Part shown: in pieces, positions 1-10,874 of the stretch | How the letters are laid out: each line of letters begins with the position of its first letter | How positions within the stretch are numbered: position 1 is the first letter of the stretch | DNA from: Perkinsus olseni | Taxonomy: Eukaryota > Perkinsozoa > Perkinsida | Length of the DNA stretch: 52,299 bases | Assembly: GCA_013115125.1 (NCBI GenBank) | Contig: JABANN010000216.1 | Location: 1-52,299, forward strand | Reading direction: 5' to 3' | Position numbers and translations under genes: made by a program | The notes under the pieces: generated by a model | What the model was told of the DNA's origin: nothing | Seen by the model: the letters and a program-made list of their open reading frames with translations, nothing else | Database searches by the model: none

Positions 1-137
1 ATGAAACGGTTGTGCCGCGCTAGCCGCGATAATCGATACTCAGGGACTTAGAGACAGACGGTGTGGTACACTTACGCCTTTCTCTTCCATACCCGCGAAA
101 GCGTCAACGAGCGGTAGGGTGCTTAACAAAGATAGGA

Positions 138-188
138 AGGATCGTAGGGAATACAATAACTATTAGCTATTGTATTCTCTACGATTCT
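138..188. repeat. 25-bp-arm palindrome with 1-nt centre
   Basis: Left arm 138-162 and right arm 164-188 are reverse complements except for three positions. Two of these would be G-U pairs in RNA. The centre is one base (163). It lies in intergenic DNA and has no poly-T tail, so a terminator role is not suggested. Confidence 0.8.
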
Positions 189-253
189 TCTGTTTATCGT
201 ATATCTCCTATCCAATCTATCCTACATTAGTTGTTGAGCAGAATAGTGCACAT

Positions 254-297
254 ATTTTCCGACCAATTCCAAAATTTCTTGGAATTGATCGGGAAAT
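254..297. repeat. 19-bp-arm inverted repeat, 6-nt loop
   Basis: Arms 254-272 and 279-297 are reverse complements with two mismatches around a 6-nt loop. Its function is unknown. It lies 66 bases past the palindrome at 138-188. Confidence 0.75.
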
Positions 298-1744
298 GGT
301 GTAGTCAGAGGCGGGACATAGATAGTTAGGAAGCCCCTGCTGCTTCTAGTTAGACAATGTCTAATAGACATGCCATAGAAGATAGTTCCAATTCTCGATT
401 GAAATGGTCAATAATAATGAGCGATACATGATAGTTCCACTTCATTACACCGCGATTGCTCGTTAAGGCTAAGCCGTCACTCCAGTAAAAGTAGCTGCTG
501 CAGCTGTTCTCGGTTTTAGCTACAAACTTTGTAGTACAAAGGTGTTGCAAAAAGATAGGTGTTGACAAAGTTCGGCATGTCGCTTAAATTGATACGTTCA
601 AAAAACACAGATGTCATTTGAGTTCGTAAGGCTGCCTTACTAAGGCATGGTTGTTGCGAGTGTTAACTAGTTTGCTATACACATTTGTTGTTTTCGTGGG
701 CCTGTTTTCAAAGTACCTATGTGGTGTAACGTAGAATGATATTATATGTGAATGATGAGAGTCTCATCAGTTGGCTAGTAGGCACAGTGACGGTGCCAAG
801 TATTCCAATGATGAGCCAAGGATGGAAGCAAAATGATGTGAGGATCGCACAACGGAGAAAAAACCAGTCACAGTGGACAGCGCAAACTGGACAGAAGTGT
901 GGCAAGTTAATTAGTCTATAATACAGACCCTATATAAATATCATCATGACTCAGGCTGGAGGTGCGGTGCCATAGGCGCATACTAAGATGCTCTCGTCCA
1001 TTACTGTGAGCGAGAATATCAGGCTGATCTGATCAGCGAGTCGCCGAGAAACTAGGACAATCCTAGTAACTAGGACCTAGTTGGTTGTTCCTCCTAGCCA
1101 AATTTTGTCGCAGCTTGCAATTTGCAAGTTGCAATGGGCATCGCGAGTAACGAGCCCGATAGACGTAGCGCTCTCCCATTACTCCCGACGGGAGTACACG
1201 ACACACGGCGTGTGTTCGTCAATCTACAGTGACAATCTCTTGGGGTCCAAGTAGCGTCCCTGAGCTGTTCCCACGGCCATTGGCTCCTACGATGTTGATG
1301 ATACCTCCCTTACAGACACATCTGTCCCAACCGAGGCGGACAAGTTGATGTGAAAGTCGCGGGAAAATTTTCCCTTCACATGCATCGTTCAATGCTTATC
1401 TCGAGTAGCTTCTCACTATGGACACCAACACAACACAGAAGTGAAACCCGAAGCTTGTCAGTATTTTGAGAATACCGGTACAACGAAGCAGTCAGGTACT
1501 AACGGTCCTAGCCGATGTCATCGGCCCGATGAAGTGGATTCCGGGAATTGGTATCCCCTGCCCTAGACTGTGAATGATAGGATCTGATGGAGCCGGGTTC
1601 TACGAACCCATGTATATAGTAATCACCATGTCATGAACCACTACCGAAATTTATGCGTATGCTACTATTTACTTCGACGGATGGGTGCTTGATAACGTTT
1701 ACCTACAAAATCTCTCCCCGAAACTCAACGGAAGAGCAGGACTC

Positions 1745-2752
1745 CTAACCGCAGGCTTGGGAGTGTTCGGTGGCAGTAGCGCCACACAAGGGGGCTCCAA
1801 TGGCGGCTAGAACCCCATCACCGTAGATGCACCTCGACTCCTCAAAGTGGTCCAGGCCAATAAGAGTTCCGTTAGGTTCCAAGAAAAAGTCGAATCTATC
1901 TTGGGCTATCACCGTACCGCGTGCAATATCTATAGAAGCTTGTAGCTGAATAAGGGCAGACTGGATGTTGCTAGGTACAAAGGCGTAGTGATCGCACATG
2001 GTCGTACCACAAGGAGCATCACAGTCTCCGGTTGCGACAAAGGTGACCTTAGCCTTGTAATCCCTGAAACTTTCGTCATTGCAATGAGGGCAAGTCCTCG
2101 TGAAAAATGTTCTGTACATTTCAACAAGTCCAAACCGATCGCTGGCGAAGGTGGTGACAGATACACGATCAGCTTTGCGCATAATCTCGTCGACCGCCTC
2201 CTTGTCGTCTAGAGAATGGTCCAACCTGACATCCACCTCGAAGGTTATGTCGGGGTAATTTCTGGCGAGGTACTGTCTGCTGTCCGCGACGAGGTCGAAT
2301 ACCTTAGACCAACCAGCCTTATCCAACTCAGCATCGAAGCTCATGCCAACGGGTCCATACTCGGAGGCGAGATCGTAGAGGAGAAAGAGTTCAACCATAG
2401 GTACAAAATCAGCCGCCCAAACAGCCTCAGTGCCTCTCGATGGCGAAGCTCCGCCCACATACGTGAAGAAAATCGTCCCATTGTTCCCAGTCTGCTCACG
2501 GAAATCCTTGACGAACTGAATGAGCTCGTTTCTGTCAGGGAGCTGGCCTTCTCGAGAGGCATCAGCAACGGCCAGGTGAACATCGCCGCACTTGGACTGC
2601 TTGCCTTCTTCGGTCTTGAAGAATTCTATCAAGGACCGGTCGCCGTCTCGCCAATACTTCTGCCGTGAGTAAGTAGCCAAACACCCGCTGCCGTAAGCAT
2701 CAACAAAGAATGAGGACAAGGAGACAGCGATGATGGCCAAGGTGTGAATCAT
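1745..2752 (-). CDS. secreted orphan-family protein, copy 1
   Basis: Intronless 335-residue ORF with an ATG start. Residues 1-20 (MIHTLAIIAVSLSSFFVDAY) look like a cleavable signal peptide. The mature part has paired cysteines, including CPHC near residue 220 and a C-rich stretch CDAPCGTTMC. Alternating hydrophobic strands (TIFFTYVGG, MSFDAEL, FEVDVRLDH) are compatible with an alpha/beta barrel, but that is only a guess. I do not recognise a named family or catalytic motif. The protein at 9864-10874 is a close paralogue (same length, same start, most residues shared), so this is a duplicated secreted family. The 3' flank is also similar in both copies. Confidence 0.8.
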   Translation of the reverse strand: MIHTLAIIAVSLSSFFVDAYGSGCLATYSRQKYWRDGDRSLIEFFKTEEGKQSKCGDVHLAVADASREGQLPDRNELIQFVKDFREQTGNNGTIFFTYVGGASPSRGTEAVWAADFVPMVELFLLYDLASEYGPVGMSFDAELDKAGWSKVFDLVADSRQYLARNYPDITFEVDVRLDHSLDDKEAVDEIMRKADRVSVTTFASDRFGLVEMYRTFFTRTCPHCNDESFRDYKAKVTFVATGDCDAPCGTTMCDHYAFVPSNIQSALIQLQASIDIARGTVIAQDRFDFFLEPNGTLIGLDHFEESRCIYGDGVLAAIGAPLCGATATEHSQACG

Positions 2753-3887
2753 CTGAACGGTTTAATAAACTGACTTTCGAAGATACATATGCCAGAAGCC
2801 GTGGTCCAGGTGCTGCCTCTGTCCATAGCACTGCTCGAGGTTCACCGTTTCAACGAAGGGAGCAAACAATGAGGACAGATTCTTCCCGTCCGAGCTTCCA
2901 GCTTTGTGCGAACAGTAGGAACGTCCTACTAGGACTCAGGGACATTGTCTCCGGGACAGCGAATACCCTCATTTTGTCTAGCTAGGTAGTAAAGCTTCGA
3001 CCTTTGCTTGTTGAATGCTCGGCATCGCGGTTGCTGCATCGGTATTCACTAGGTCTTATGCTCAACCCGCTCGAGGCGTACAAACCCGGCAATTGAAAGC
3101 GGAGTCCCAAGCGTGATGCGCAATACGCTCTACGTATCAGCTTTATTACTTCACACGTCATTGATGGGGACATCAGCGCGAGACGAATAAAGCAGTTGGG
3201 GCCATCCAGTGAATGACTACAGTACAGCACTCTTGGTACCTCAGCAATCCCGAGTATAACTTGGCTACGATGATACAACCTGTCCGACCGAAACCAAGGC
3301 GGATAATCCTGAACTCTTTCCGATAGAGATTTACTCCCAAACTAGGAGTGACCCCGCATAAGAATGCTAAGCTAAGCCTTAGCCAGCCATGCGGCGGCTT
3401 TAGTAAGCTCTTGCGCTAGTGTGCAGTTTACGCTCCAGGCCGCATAGGTTATTTCGGCCCGGAAGTTTCGGGAAACGAGGTTACACGATCCGAGGGAGGA
3501 GGCTTGTTTGGTGCGAACTTCAACCTGACGGGTTGAACTCGTGGAGTTCAACGAAGGTGGAGATGATATAGTGAGCTAATCGGCACGCGCACAGGTCGAC
3601 CGCGGGCGCGGCCCGCCAAGCTAGGCTAGAGGATAGCGCCGTTAGCCTTGCGGTGACAAGGTTCATTATTCTCTTCTCTTTTCCCCGACACGATAAAGCA
3701 TCGCGACGCAGGTTAGTGCGAGTGTGCATCCGAATCTCCATAGCCGGCTGAGGTGGCGCGGATGCGAACAGATGTGTGAACCGCTGATGGCTTCCACGCT
3801 CAAATGGCAGTACTGTGCACTAGGCTAGTAGCACTAGCCTAGTGCCACTAGCGTCAGACCGGCCTTATGCCAGACGGGCCCTCGAGA
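2753..3887. other. intergenic, part of a duplicated block
   Basis: No gene is supported. About 3530-3740 is recognisably similar to about 11365-11590, including a shared run around ATTCTCTTCTCT and CGAATCTCC. This fits with the stretch being part of an old block duplication. It contains the palindrome at 3817-3845. Confidence 0.55.
3817..3845. repeat. 13-bp-arm perfect palindrome, 3-nt centre
   Basis: Arms 3817-3829 and 3833-3845 are perfect reverse complements around AGC. It lies just upstream of the larger palindrome at 3904-3962. Confidence 0.8.
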
Positions 3888-4562
3888 GCCTTGAAGCCGA
3901 AGAAGACGCTGAGGGAAGATGGGCATGTCTAGGCTAGACATGCCCATCTTCCCTCAGCGTCTAGACAGTCTAGCGGCATGCAGGGCCATTTAGGGTGACC
4001 GAACTCCATCACCAAGTCGATCGTCATGGAGCTAATCCGACTCACTCCCGTAAGCTCTTGTTCCAGAGTAGGTCCTTGATCCTCATGGCTGAGGTATACA
4101 CATTAGCTGGGTTGTATCTAATACTGACCCCTGAGCAGCAGCGTAGTGTCTCGTGAGTTGTACTTTGGAAGATGCCTCAACTTCTCAGGTGGCGCAGCAA
4201 AGTTAGCACATATTTAATCTACCTTGGACAGATAGTCAACTCTAATCGAAAGTTTAATCCTCAAGCAGTAAAGACCATCTGAAGAGGCTCTGAAGGGCGG
4301 CCGTTTGGAGACACAGTTACATCACCATAGTCCTCGCTTGGCTCGAAGTGGAACCACCCCTCAATGGTCTTGCCAGGGACCGCCTTCCTTATGGGAAAGA
4401 GCACCTGGCGACAATAGCCTTACACGTTGAAGCTGTGGCGGCTGCCGAGTCGGCAGCCCCAGGTCGGCAGGTCGGCAGGTCGGCAGTGCCGACCTCTCCA
4501 AGCCTTGGAATCCAAGGACCTCATCATCGCCCAACATATTGAGGGCTGACCGTTTAAGCCTG
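3888..4562 (-). pseudogene. decayed fragment of the C2-domain gene
   Basis: This stretch matches exons and introns of the intact C2 gene at about 14496-15080. The shared parts are RSALNMLGDDEVLG, the segment EGWFH plus an acidic stretch, a long piece reading LRHLPKYNSRDT, and the KDLLW-K-SLR end. It cannot be expressed as that protein. An in-frame stop lies at 4214-4216 (minus-strand TAA), the frame slips after the NSRDT part, and a GTCGGCAG tandem run (about 4460-4484) expands one intron. The 3' part is interrupted by the perfect palindrome at 3904-3962. This is host gene decay after duplication. Confidence 0.8.
3904..3962. repeat. 29-bp-arm perfect palindrome, 1-nt centre
   Basis: Arms 3904-3932 and 3934-3962 are exact reverse complements around a single G. 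The left arm begins with GACGCTGAGGGAAG, which is also present once in the intact C2 gene near 14514. The palindrome therefore arose by inverted duplication of a piece of the decayed gene. Confidence 0.95.
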
Positions 4563-5640
4563 AGAGTTACACAGAGTCGCCTACTACCGGTAAGCTGAGT
4601 TGCGGATATTGCAGTCGCGCTTCGCAACCACCAAAATGGCTCTGCTCAACTACAGTAACGTGGCCCACTCGGTTTCGGTGAGTTGTGGATCTGGGTACGC
4701 GGCGAGACAAGGCATGACCGTCGTGCGCTGATAAATTGCTCGAGAACGTAAGTTTTTCGTTGGGAAATGGTCCCTGCAACTTGCAGTGTAGCTCGCTACT
4801 GTCGAAAGTAGAAATCCTACAGAGAAAATATAATCTGAAGTATGGCAGTCAAGTGCGCCACATGCGCGCACACATCGTATGCATGAGCGTCGAACACTAC
4901 TCGCACTTCACATCAAGGAGACCTCGTTCGGACGGTATGACGAGGCTTCGGCTCCAACGCGGACTAGAAGTGTATGAGAGCTTGCCCGGAACTCATCAAC
5001 GCGACTCTCAGGAGGTGTCATTAAGACGATCGAGAATTGACTACTGAGGGCGCCTTAGTACGCCTTAGTAAGGCGAAGGCCTTATCGGAGCTCGAGTATA
5101 CGAAATACTACGGCTACCTACTACGACTCAGAAGTTGGATACTGCATATGAATAGAAGACTGGCCATGGCTCGGCCCGAGCAAAACACACGTGCTCGTTG
5201 TTGCACGCGATCGTCGCATTTAGCGTCGAAAGATAGACAAAAACGTAATAGCGAGTGGCATAACTTGCAGCAGAGCTTACATTGTTGAGGACGGAAGCAA
5301 GGTACTCGCTGTTAGGCATCACCTTCTCAGAAGGTCCTTCGGGTTAGACACTGCGGGTCGTAGTCTATGACCGCCTTCTAAGCAGAGCTCAAAAGATGTG
5401 AGAAACGATACAAAACGAGCTCATCTATGATACAGAGGTGGTGGTGCCGATGTGTTCAGTCACTTGGTAGCGATGATAGAAGTACACATTGTAAGCAGTT
5501 TGGTCGTTGGACCAAAAAGATTCCTCAGAACGATTTGCGTCGAGGTCGGGCACTGATACTGGAGTCTTCAAAAGGGTGGCATGATATGAGAAGTGCCAGC
5601 ACACTAATGATACAAGGAAAGAAGAAAAGTAGATATAATC
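4563..5640. other. intergenic, no gene recognised
   Basis: Short open frames (for example 4736-5047 and 5037-5288 on plus) overlap one another on both strands. They have no domain, repeat or paralogue that would support them. Confidence 0.4.
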
Positions 5641-7266
5641 CTAGTAAGTGCGGGAGATGAGGGGATAGTACTTGTGCCATGATGGACGCCAAAAGAGTAA
5701 GCTGATATGAGCATCGAAGGTTAACCCAGCGGTCAACTTCCACCTCTCCAAGTATTTGTCGAAGCTGACGGCCACGTAGTTGAACCTGATACTTGCACTT
5801 GCACTAGGGAAGGGGATCGACGCGCTTGTTCCGATGCCTCCTTTAACTTCCACGAAGTTCTTAGGGCCAGCACGAAGAGCGAGGGTGCTGGTAAGAGTGG
5901 CCTGAATGATGTTACCGATCGGACTAGGAAGATGAACCGTGAAATGCGCCCAAGCCACTACAGACGCAGTGCATACGCCAGTGTGAACATTATGGTTACA
6001 GCCGCCCGCGGCGTGGACACATACCGTTACGGAGATGTAGACGGTCGACCCTAATTTGAAGACCACCGAGCAGCCAATGCCGTGTGCTTCCAAGTCAATG
6101 ACAAAAGGATCGTACTCCATCTTAATAGATAGGTCCAGGATCGCTCCGTGGCGCCTCCTCTCAACATTCGGGAAATCTACGTGAAGATACCCTTCAGCAT
6201 GTCTTGAATCAGCTGCAGAAACCCTGATAGCAATACAAAGGCCATTCGCACCGGCAGAAGTCTCGCATCCTCTCGGAAACTGGAAGTCGAACGCGACGGC
6301 GAGTCGAGGAGCAGCACCATTCGCGAAGTATTCGGCAGCCGCCTTTCCAGCATTGTGGGCAAAATACTTGATAATTTTAGAGGCGCTGAAGTGCTGGTTC
6401 CTCAACCAGCCCACTGAGTGGATAAGTCTACCAGGGTCGTTAGGTATATGTCCAGAAAGTAGACTTCCAGCCGCGTCCTTTAAGACCTGAAGATGCTCCT
6501 GCGCAGACATTAGCCTCCTCGAAGGCAAGGGCGGCACGCGCCCCAAAGGCACCTCATTGGCGCCGTATTTGGGGACTTGGTACGCGTTGTAGAGTTGCAC
6601 CTCAGCCTCTTTCGAGGTTAGAGAACCCTGCCTTTCCTCGAAGTGGGTGAAGACCACCACCTGATGGTGCGCATGGCCATGCTTACTGTTGCTAGCTACA
6701 AGCTTCAACGGCTTCTCGTCATGCTCGTCCATGGTGAGAGTCCAGGTATCCGGTGCTAGATTAGCGTCGTGCACATATGAGTGGTTGAAGCCTGTTGCTG
6801 GATCTACACCTTTGAAGCCGTACTTCACCCACGAATTCTGCCTCACACCATCTACCACCACAGTCTGACGGAAGGTCCACCCGTCTTCTTTCATCGACAA
6901 GGAACCACCCACGATAGGTAGCCTATGCGCTTGAGGAGGGGCACTGCCGATAAAGAACGATTCACCGTTCCTGAGACTATGCACAGAAACTAGCTCCGGA
7001 GTCGTCGTCGTCATGAAGTACTGATAAGGATAGGCAGGATGAGCATCAACTCTGGTCTCAGACCCATCGCTACCGATAACCAGGTGAGACCTGAACATGA
7101 GAGACTTGCCGTCGTCCATACCGGGAAGGGTCATGCCGGCAGTGTTAGAGGCGATAGACTTGCTGCAAGGGTGGGGTTTCCCCTCTGAATCCGTCAGGCC
7201 TTCGACGCAGTAGAGTGTGGTGAAGAGCCCACAAAGAGAAGGCTTCCGGAGAGGAGAGGCTTCCAC
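5641..7266 (-). CDS. large beta-rich orphan protein, probably secreted
   Basis: Open frame of 541 codons with coding-like composition to its stop. The N-terminal part has a G/S/T-rich region. A His-rich stretch (SKHGHAHH) lies near residue 195, and the C-terminal third is beta-rich with paired cysteines (CVHAAGGCNHNVHTGVC). I recognise no family. The 5' end is unsettled. The frame opens with GTG, not ATG. The ATG just upstream (7268) reads a signal-like peptide, MWKPLLSGSLLFVG, in a different frame and then stops. An upstream exon, or a damaged 5' end, is likely. Intron-poor like its secreted neighbours. Confidence 0.65.
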   Translation of the reverse strand: MEASPLRKPSLCGLFTTLYCVEGLTDSEGKPHPCSKSIASNTAGMTLPGMDDGKSLMFRSHLVIGSDGSETRVDAHPAYPYQYFMTTTTPELVSVHSLRNGESFFIGSAPPQAHRLPIVGGSLSMKEDGWTFRQTVVVDGVRQNSWVKYGFKGVDPATGFNHSYVHDANLAPDTWTLTMDEHDEKPLKLVASNSKHGHAHHQVVVFTHFEERQGSLTSKEAEVQLYNAYQVPKYGANEVPLGRVPPLPSRRLMSAQEHLQVLKDAAGSLLSGHIPNDPGRLIHSVGWLRNQHFSASKIIKYFAHNAGKAAAEYFANGAAPRLAVAFDFQFPRGCETSAGANGLCIAIRVSAADSRHAEGYLHVDFPNVERRRHGAILDLSIKMEYDPFVIDLEAHGIGCSVVFKLGSTVYISVTVCVHAAGGCNHNVHTGVCTASVVAWAHFTVHLPSPIGNIIQATLTSTLALRAGPKNFVEVKGGIGTSASIPFPSASASIRFNYVAVSFDKYLERWKLTAGLTFDAHISLLFWRPSWHKYYPLISRTY

Positions 7267-8520
7267 ATGGATAGGCGATACCGAGATAAAAAAACTGCAT
7301 ACGAGAGCTCCTCGTCGAGAATGGAGATACTCCCTGAGACTACAATGTATCCTATTTCATCAATGAGACTGCGCAAGCCCGTCGAAGACCTCGTTTCGTC
7401 ACCAATCCGTAAAATAGCTGAACTCGTCATATCGATTGAAAGGAGCAAGTGGATGTTTTCGTGTACCTGTAGACACCCAGTGTCTCCCAACCGATTTCAA
7501 GTCTCCAACCCTCCAGAAAGGATCGGGGTCTTTGATTGCCCACCTTGCGGATTGGCAATGCTCTTCATTTTCAAATCTCTGTGTTTTGTCAGTCAAGTCT
7601 TAGCCGGCGACTGCCTTATGCAATACTGGAGGTTCCAAACTCCTGTCTGCTGGAGCAATGGACGACTTGCAATCCTGGACGTAGGTGCCTTGTTCTTTCC
7701 GAAGAGTTTTTCGGGCACTTCCATGGGGCGAAGATGAAGGCATAGGCGTGGTTGTGTTTCCAAGTTCGCCAAGTTCCAAGTTGGTGCTTGGATTGGTCTG
7801 GCATTGACTTGGTTCTTCTGGCCGCTGGCGCCATGGAGTCCATGGCATGGACTGTCTCTTTGGACGTTGTCCCTGACGGTCTGCTCCGAGAGCTTACATG
7901 TACCGTACACGAGCAGGCTACTTTGGTTTCCTGGGGAGTGCCGGTGGAATTCTATTAACCTTGGATGAAACATATGTGACTGACGAAGTCCAGCGTGTAA
8001 AGTTGATCCTGATAAGCTGGGCCAGGCTCGAGGAGCAGTGTCAAGGGCGCGTACCGAATTGGCACTACCAAGATGCCCGTACACACGAATGGTGTGACAT
8101 CATCGTGAGTGAGAAGTCCTCGTTCTCGTTGTCGAGTCACTACGACGCCGTGAAGACTTCAGGTTTGATCGTGTGAAACATGAGTTTACTCAACTCAGCT
8201 GAGTGCTCAACAACCATTACTCCGCATAATTCAATACAGGAGGAGAATCCAGAGTCTGGATTCCAGACGAAAGCGCCAGTGCTACCGTCTGGAGCCCCGA
8301 ATCGAGTCGAGTCCTCTCAACTCATACGCATCCTTCGTTCTCCCGTTCGTGGCAACCCCGGGGGACCCTTGGCAGGGACCCTGCCGCAGGGGTTGAACCT
8401 CTTTCCATTCGATCTCTGGCGGAAGATTTGTAGTCTTACGGAGTTGATTGATTCGTCGGAAAGGGTTCGATTAAAGCCGAGCGATTAGGCCCTCATCATT
8501 AGGGTAGTATCCTCGCCGCG

Positions 8521-8539
8521 CACTGTACGTCGTACAGTG
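8521..8539. repeat. 9-bp-arm perfect palindrome, 1-nt centre
   Basis: Arms 8521-8529 (CACTGTACG) and 8531-8539 are perfect reverse complements around one T. Confidence 0.75.
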
Positions 8540-8561
8540 TACGATATTGCCACATTCGTCA

Positions 8562-8582
8562 TGAGTTAGGGATCCTAACTCA
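8562..8582. repeat. 9-bp-arm perfect palindrome, 3-nt centre
   Basis: Arms 8562-8570 (TGAGTTAGG) and 8574-8582 are perfect reverse complements around GAT. Confidence 0.7.
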
Positions 8583-9863
8583 GGGTTCACTAACTCATCT
8601 TAACACAACTTAACCGGCTTCAGTAATTATGATGTGCCTAGAGCTACGACATAAGTGGGCAGTCGAAAATGACTAACACATTCCCCACTGGAGCGACGTC
8701 AACACGACACAGTGTAATAATACATGGGAAAACCTTCAGCCCGTACGCTGGGAGCATGGGGGAAGTCTAGCGATTGGTTGCTAAATAGTCTCAGTCGGAC
8801 GCACGGACCTGGGCTTGGCATACGAGGGTAGCAGAGACAGCCGATACAACCGCCATGGCGCAGGCCGTGGGCACGATGTCGAGACTCGAGAGATGGTGGA
8901 AGGAGCACAACCGCTGAGGGAGCCTATAGAGGCCAGGGCGGTGTGGGCGGGTGCGAAAAACAAATAATGGTAGAGAACAGCAGCCGTCTACATCATGCTG
9001 CGACAACGAGGGAGTGATGAAACAGCGCGAAAGATTTGGGGGCGCGCTCCCGTGGCGTGCTACTAGCACGGTGCTAGTCACTTCGTGTGCGAACACACGC
9101 CGCGAGTATGTAAGCAAAGGGGCCTGGGAAGCACCCAACATAGGGATATTTCACATGAATATCGTTCATCTATTCGGCGCTGGAGGATGCTGGTGCATCG
9201 TCGTCGCTGTCCCATTCCCCGGTAGCACACAATGCGTGTCACCTGGGTGGAGAAAGCCTATCATAGGCTGGCTGTGGCTAAGCTTGAGCTGTTAGGTTTA
9301 TTATACCTCGATTAAGTTGAATGGAGCATTCCCTTGCTATTTTCTCCAGCGTGGTGTTAGTCCAATCGGCAAATCACTAGCAGTGCGCATCACAACTTCT
9401 GAATCGGAAAGCCGGACAGTAATTTGTACTAATACTACTTCAATCATTCACGCTTGACAGTTATTTTGCTCCCAACAAGCTCAGCCAACAAGCCAGTCAG
9501 CAAGAAGTCACGGCTGACAGTGTCGGCCTGACACGCTACGTTTGATATTCATCTGAGGGCTTGTCAGATGAAGTTCACCGGGTAGACACACTTTCCAGTA
9601 ACCCAACAGGGAAGTTAATAGAAGCCTGAAGCTTGTCAGTATTCTGACTCAGAATTTCTGAGAAGAACGGTTCAATAAAACACTGGGATGCTCATGGTCT
9701 TCGCCGGTAAAGTGGATCCCGGGAGATGATACCCTTCAAACCCATCCATACGGTGCTGACCATGACAGGATCATTGGACGAATGAATGCTCGATATTATC
9801 AAGTTCATAACGACGTCCTACCTACAAAATCTCTTTCCGAACCTCAACGGAAGAGCATGACTC

Positions 9864-10874
9864 CTAACTGCAGGCCTGGGAGTGTTTGATGGCATCAGCG
9901 CCACACGAGGGGGCTCCAATCGCGGCTAGAACCCCGTCACCGTAGATGCATCTCGAACTCTCGAAGTGGTCAAGGCCGATAAGAGTTCCGTTAGCTTCCA
10001 AAAAATAATCGAACCTATCTCGGCCTATCACATGACCGCGTGCGATATTGATGGAAGCCAGTAGCTGAGCAGGGGCAGTAACGATGTTACTAGGAACAAC
10101 AAAGGCATAGTCATCGCACAGAGTGGTACCACAAGGAGCAGAACAGTCCCCGGTTGCGACGAAAGTGACCTTAGCCTTGTAATCCCTGAAACTCTCGTCA
10201 TTACAATGAGGACAAGTACTTGTCAAAAATGTCCTGTACATGTCAACGAGGTCGAACCGATGGCTGGCGAAGGCGGTGACAGATACACGATCAGCCTTGC
10301 GCATAATCTCGTCAACCACCTGCCTGTCATCTAGAGAATGGTCCAACCTAACATCCACCTTGAAGGGTATGTTCGGGTAGTATGCGGCAAAGTGTCGTCT
10401 GGTGTCCACAACGACATCGAATACCTCAGACCAACCAGTCTTATCAAACACAGCATCAAAGCTGATTTCAAGGGGTCCATACTCGGGGGCGAGGGCGAAG
10501 AGGAGATGGACTTCAACCAAGGCTACAAAATGGCCCGCCCAAGCGGCGTCGGTGCCTGTCGATGGCAAAGCTCCACCTACATATGTGAAGTAAATCGTCG
10601 CATTGTCCTCAATCTGCTCACGAAGGTCCTTGACGAACTGAATGAGTTCGTTTCTGTCGGGGAGTTGGCCTTCTTGAGAGGCATCAGCAACGGCCAGATA
10701 AACATCACCGCACTTGGACTGCTTGGCTTCGTCTGTCTTGAAGAACTCTATCAAGGACCGGTCGCCGTCTCGCCAATACTTCTGCCGAGAGTAAGTAGCC
10801 AAGCACCCGTTGCCGTAAGCATCAACAAAGAATGAGGACAAGGAGACAGCAATAATGACCAAAGTGTGAATCAT
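9864..10874 (-). CDS. secreted orphan-family protein, copy 2
   Basis: Intronless 336-residue ORF with an ATG start. The signal peptide is MIHTLVIIAVSLSSFFVDAY, one residue different from copy 1 over 20. The cysteine pattern is kept (CPHC; CSAPCGTTLC), and most differences lie in the middle (residues 85-180). The protein probably acts outside the cell or in the secretory system, but nothing in it shows a reaction. Near-constant length and an intact frame in both copies suggest both are functional or only recently freed from selection. Same strand as copy 1, about 7.1 kb apart. Confidence 0.8.
   Translation of the reverse strand: MIHTLVIIAVSLSSFFVDAYGNGCLATYSRQKYWRDGDRSLIEFFKTDEAKQSKCGDVYLAVADASQEGQLPDRNELIQFVKDLREQIEDNATIYFTYVGGALPSTGTDAAWAGHFVALVEVHLLFALAPEYGPLEISFDAVFDKTGWSEVFDVVVDTRRHFAAYYPNIPFKVDVRLDHSLDDRQVVDEIMRKADRVSVTAFASHRFDLVDMYRTFLTSTCPHCNDESFRDYKAKVTFVATGDCSAPCGTTLCDDYAFVVPSNIVTAPAQLLASINIARGHVIGRDRFDYFLEANGTLIGLDHFESSRCIYGDGVLAAIGAPSCGADAIKHSQACS

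Larger units (their letters stand above)
1..1744. other. gene-free stretch with hairpins
   Basis: I see no supportable gene here. Short open frames on both strands (around 350-568 and 717-921) show no domain, signal peptide or conserved neighbour. The stretch holds two long inverted repeats (138-188 and 254-297). From about 1440 on, its sequence resembles the 3' flank of the second secreted gene (about 9620-9860), so that part belongs to a duplicated block. Confidence 0.5.
7267..9863. other. intergenic, overlapping spurious frames
   Basis: Between 7267 and 8180 several frames are open on both strands at once (up to 163 codons), which reflects composition rather than a gene. None shows a motif. 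Two perfect palindromes lie at 8521-8539 and 8562-8582. The part from about 9620 resembles the 3' flank of the first secreted gene. Confidence 0.45.

Noticed and set aside
2216-2668. 150-codon plus-strand frame, with a similar frame at 10338-10835
   Set aside because: It is the antisense shadow of the two secreted paralogues. It is conserved only because the sense genes are.
4631-4641. AGCCATTTTGG on minus, resembling the core of the dinoflagellate/perkinsid spliced leader
   Set aside because: Only 11 bases match and the flanking leader bases do not. There is no donor or Sm-like site after it. It is most likely chance.
4736-5288. two overlapping plus-strand frames beyond the C2 fragment
   Set aside because: They overlap each other and minus-strand frames, with no recognisable protein content.
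7593-8084. 163-codon minus-strand frame overlapping several plus-strand frames
   Set aside because: No signal peptide, domain or paralogue. Up to six frames are open at once here, which is a composition effect.
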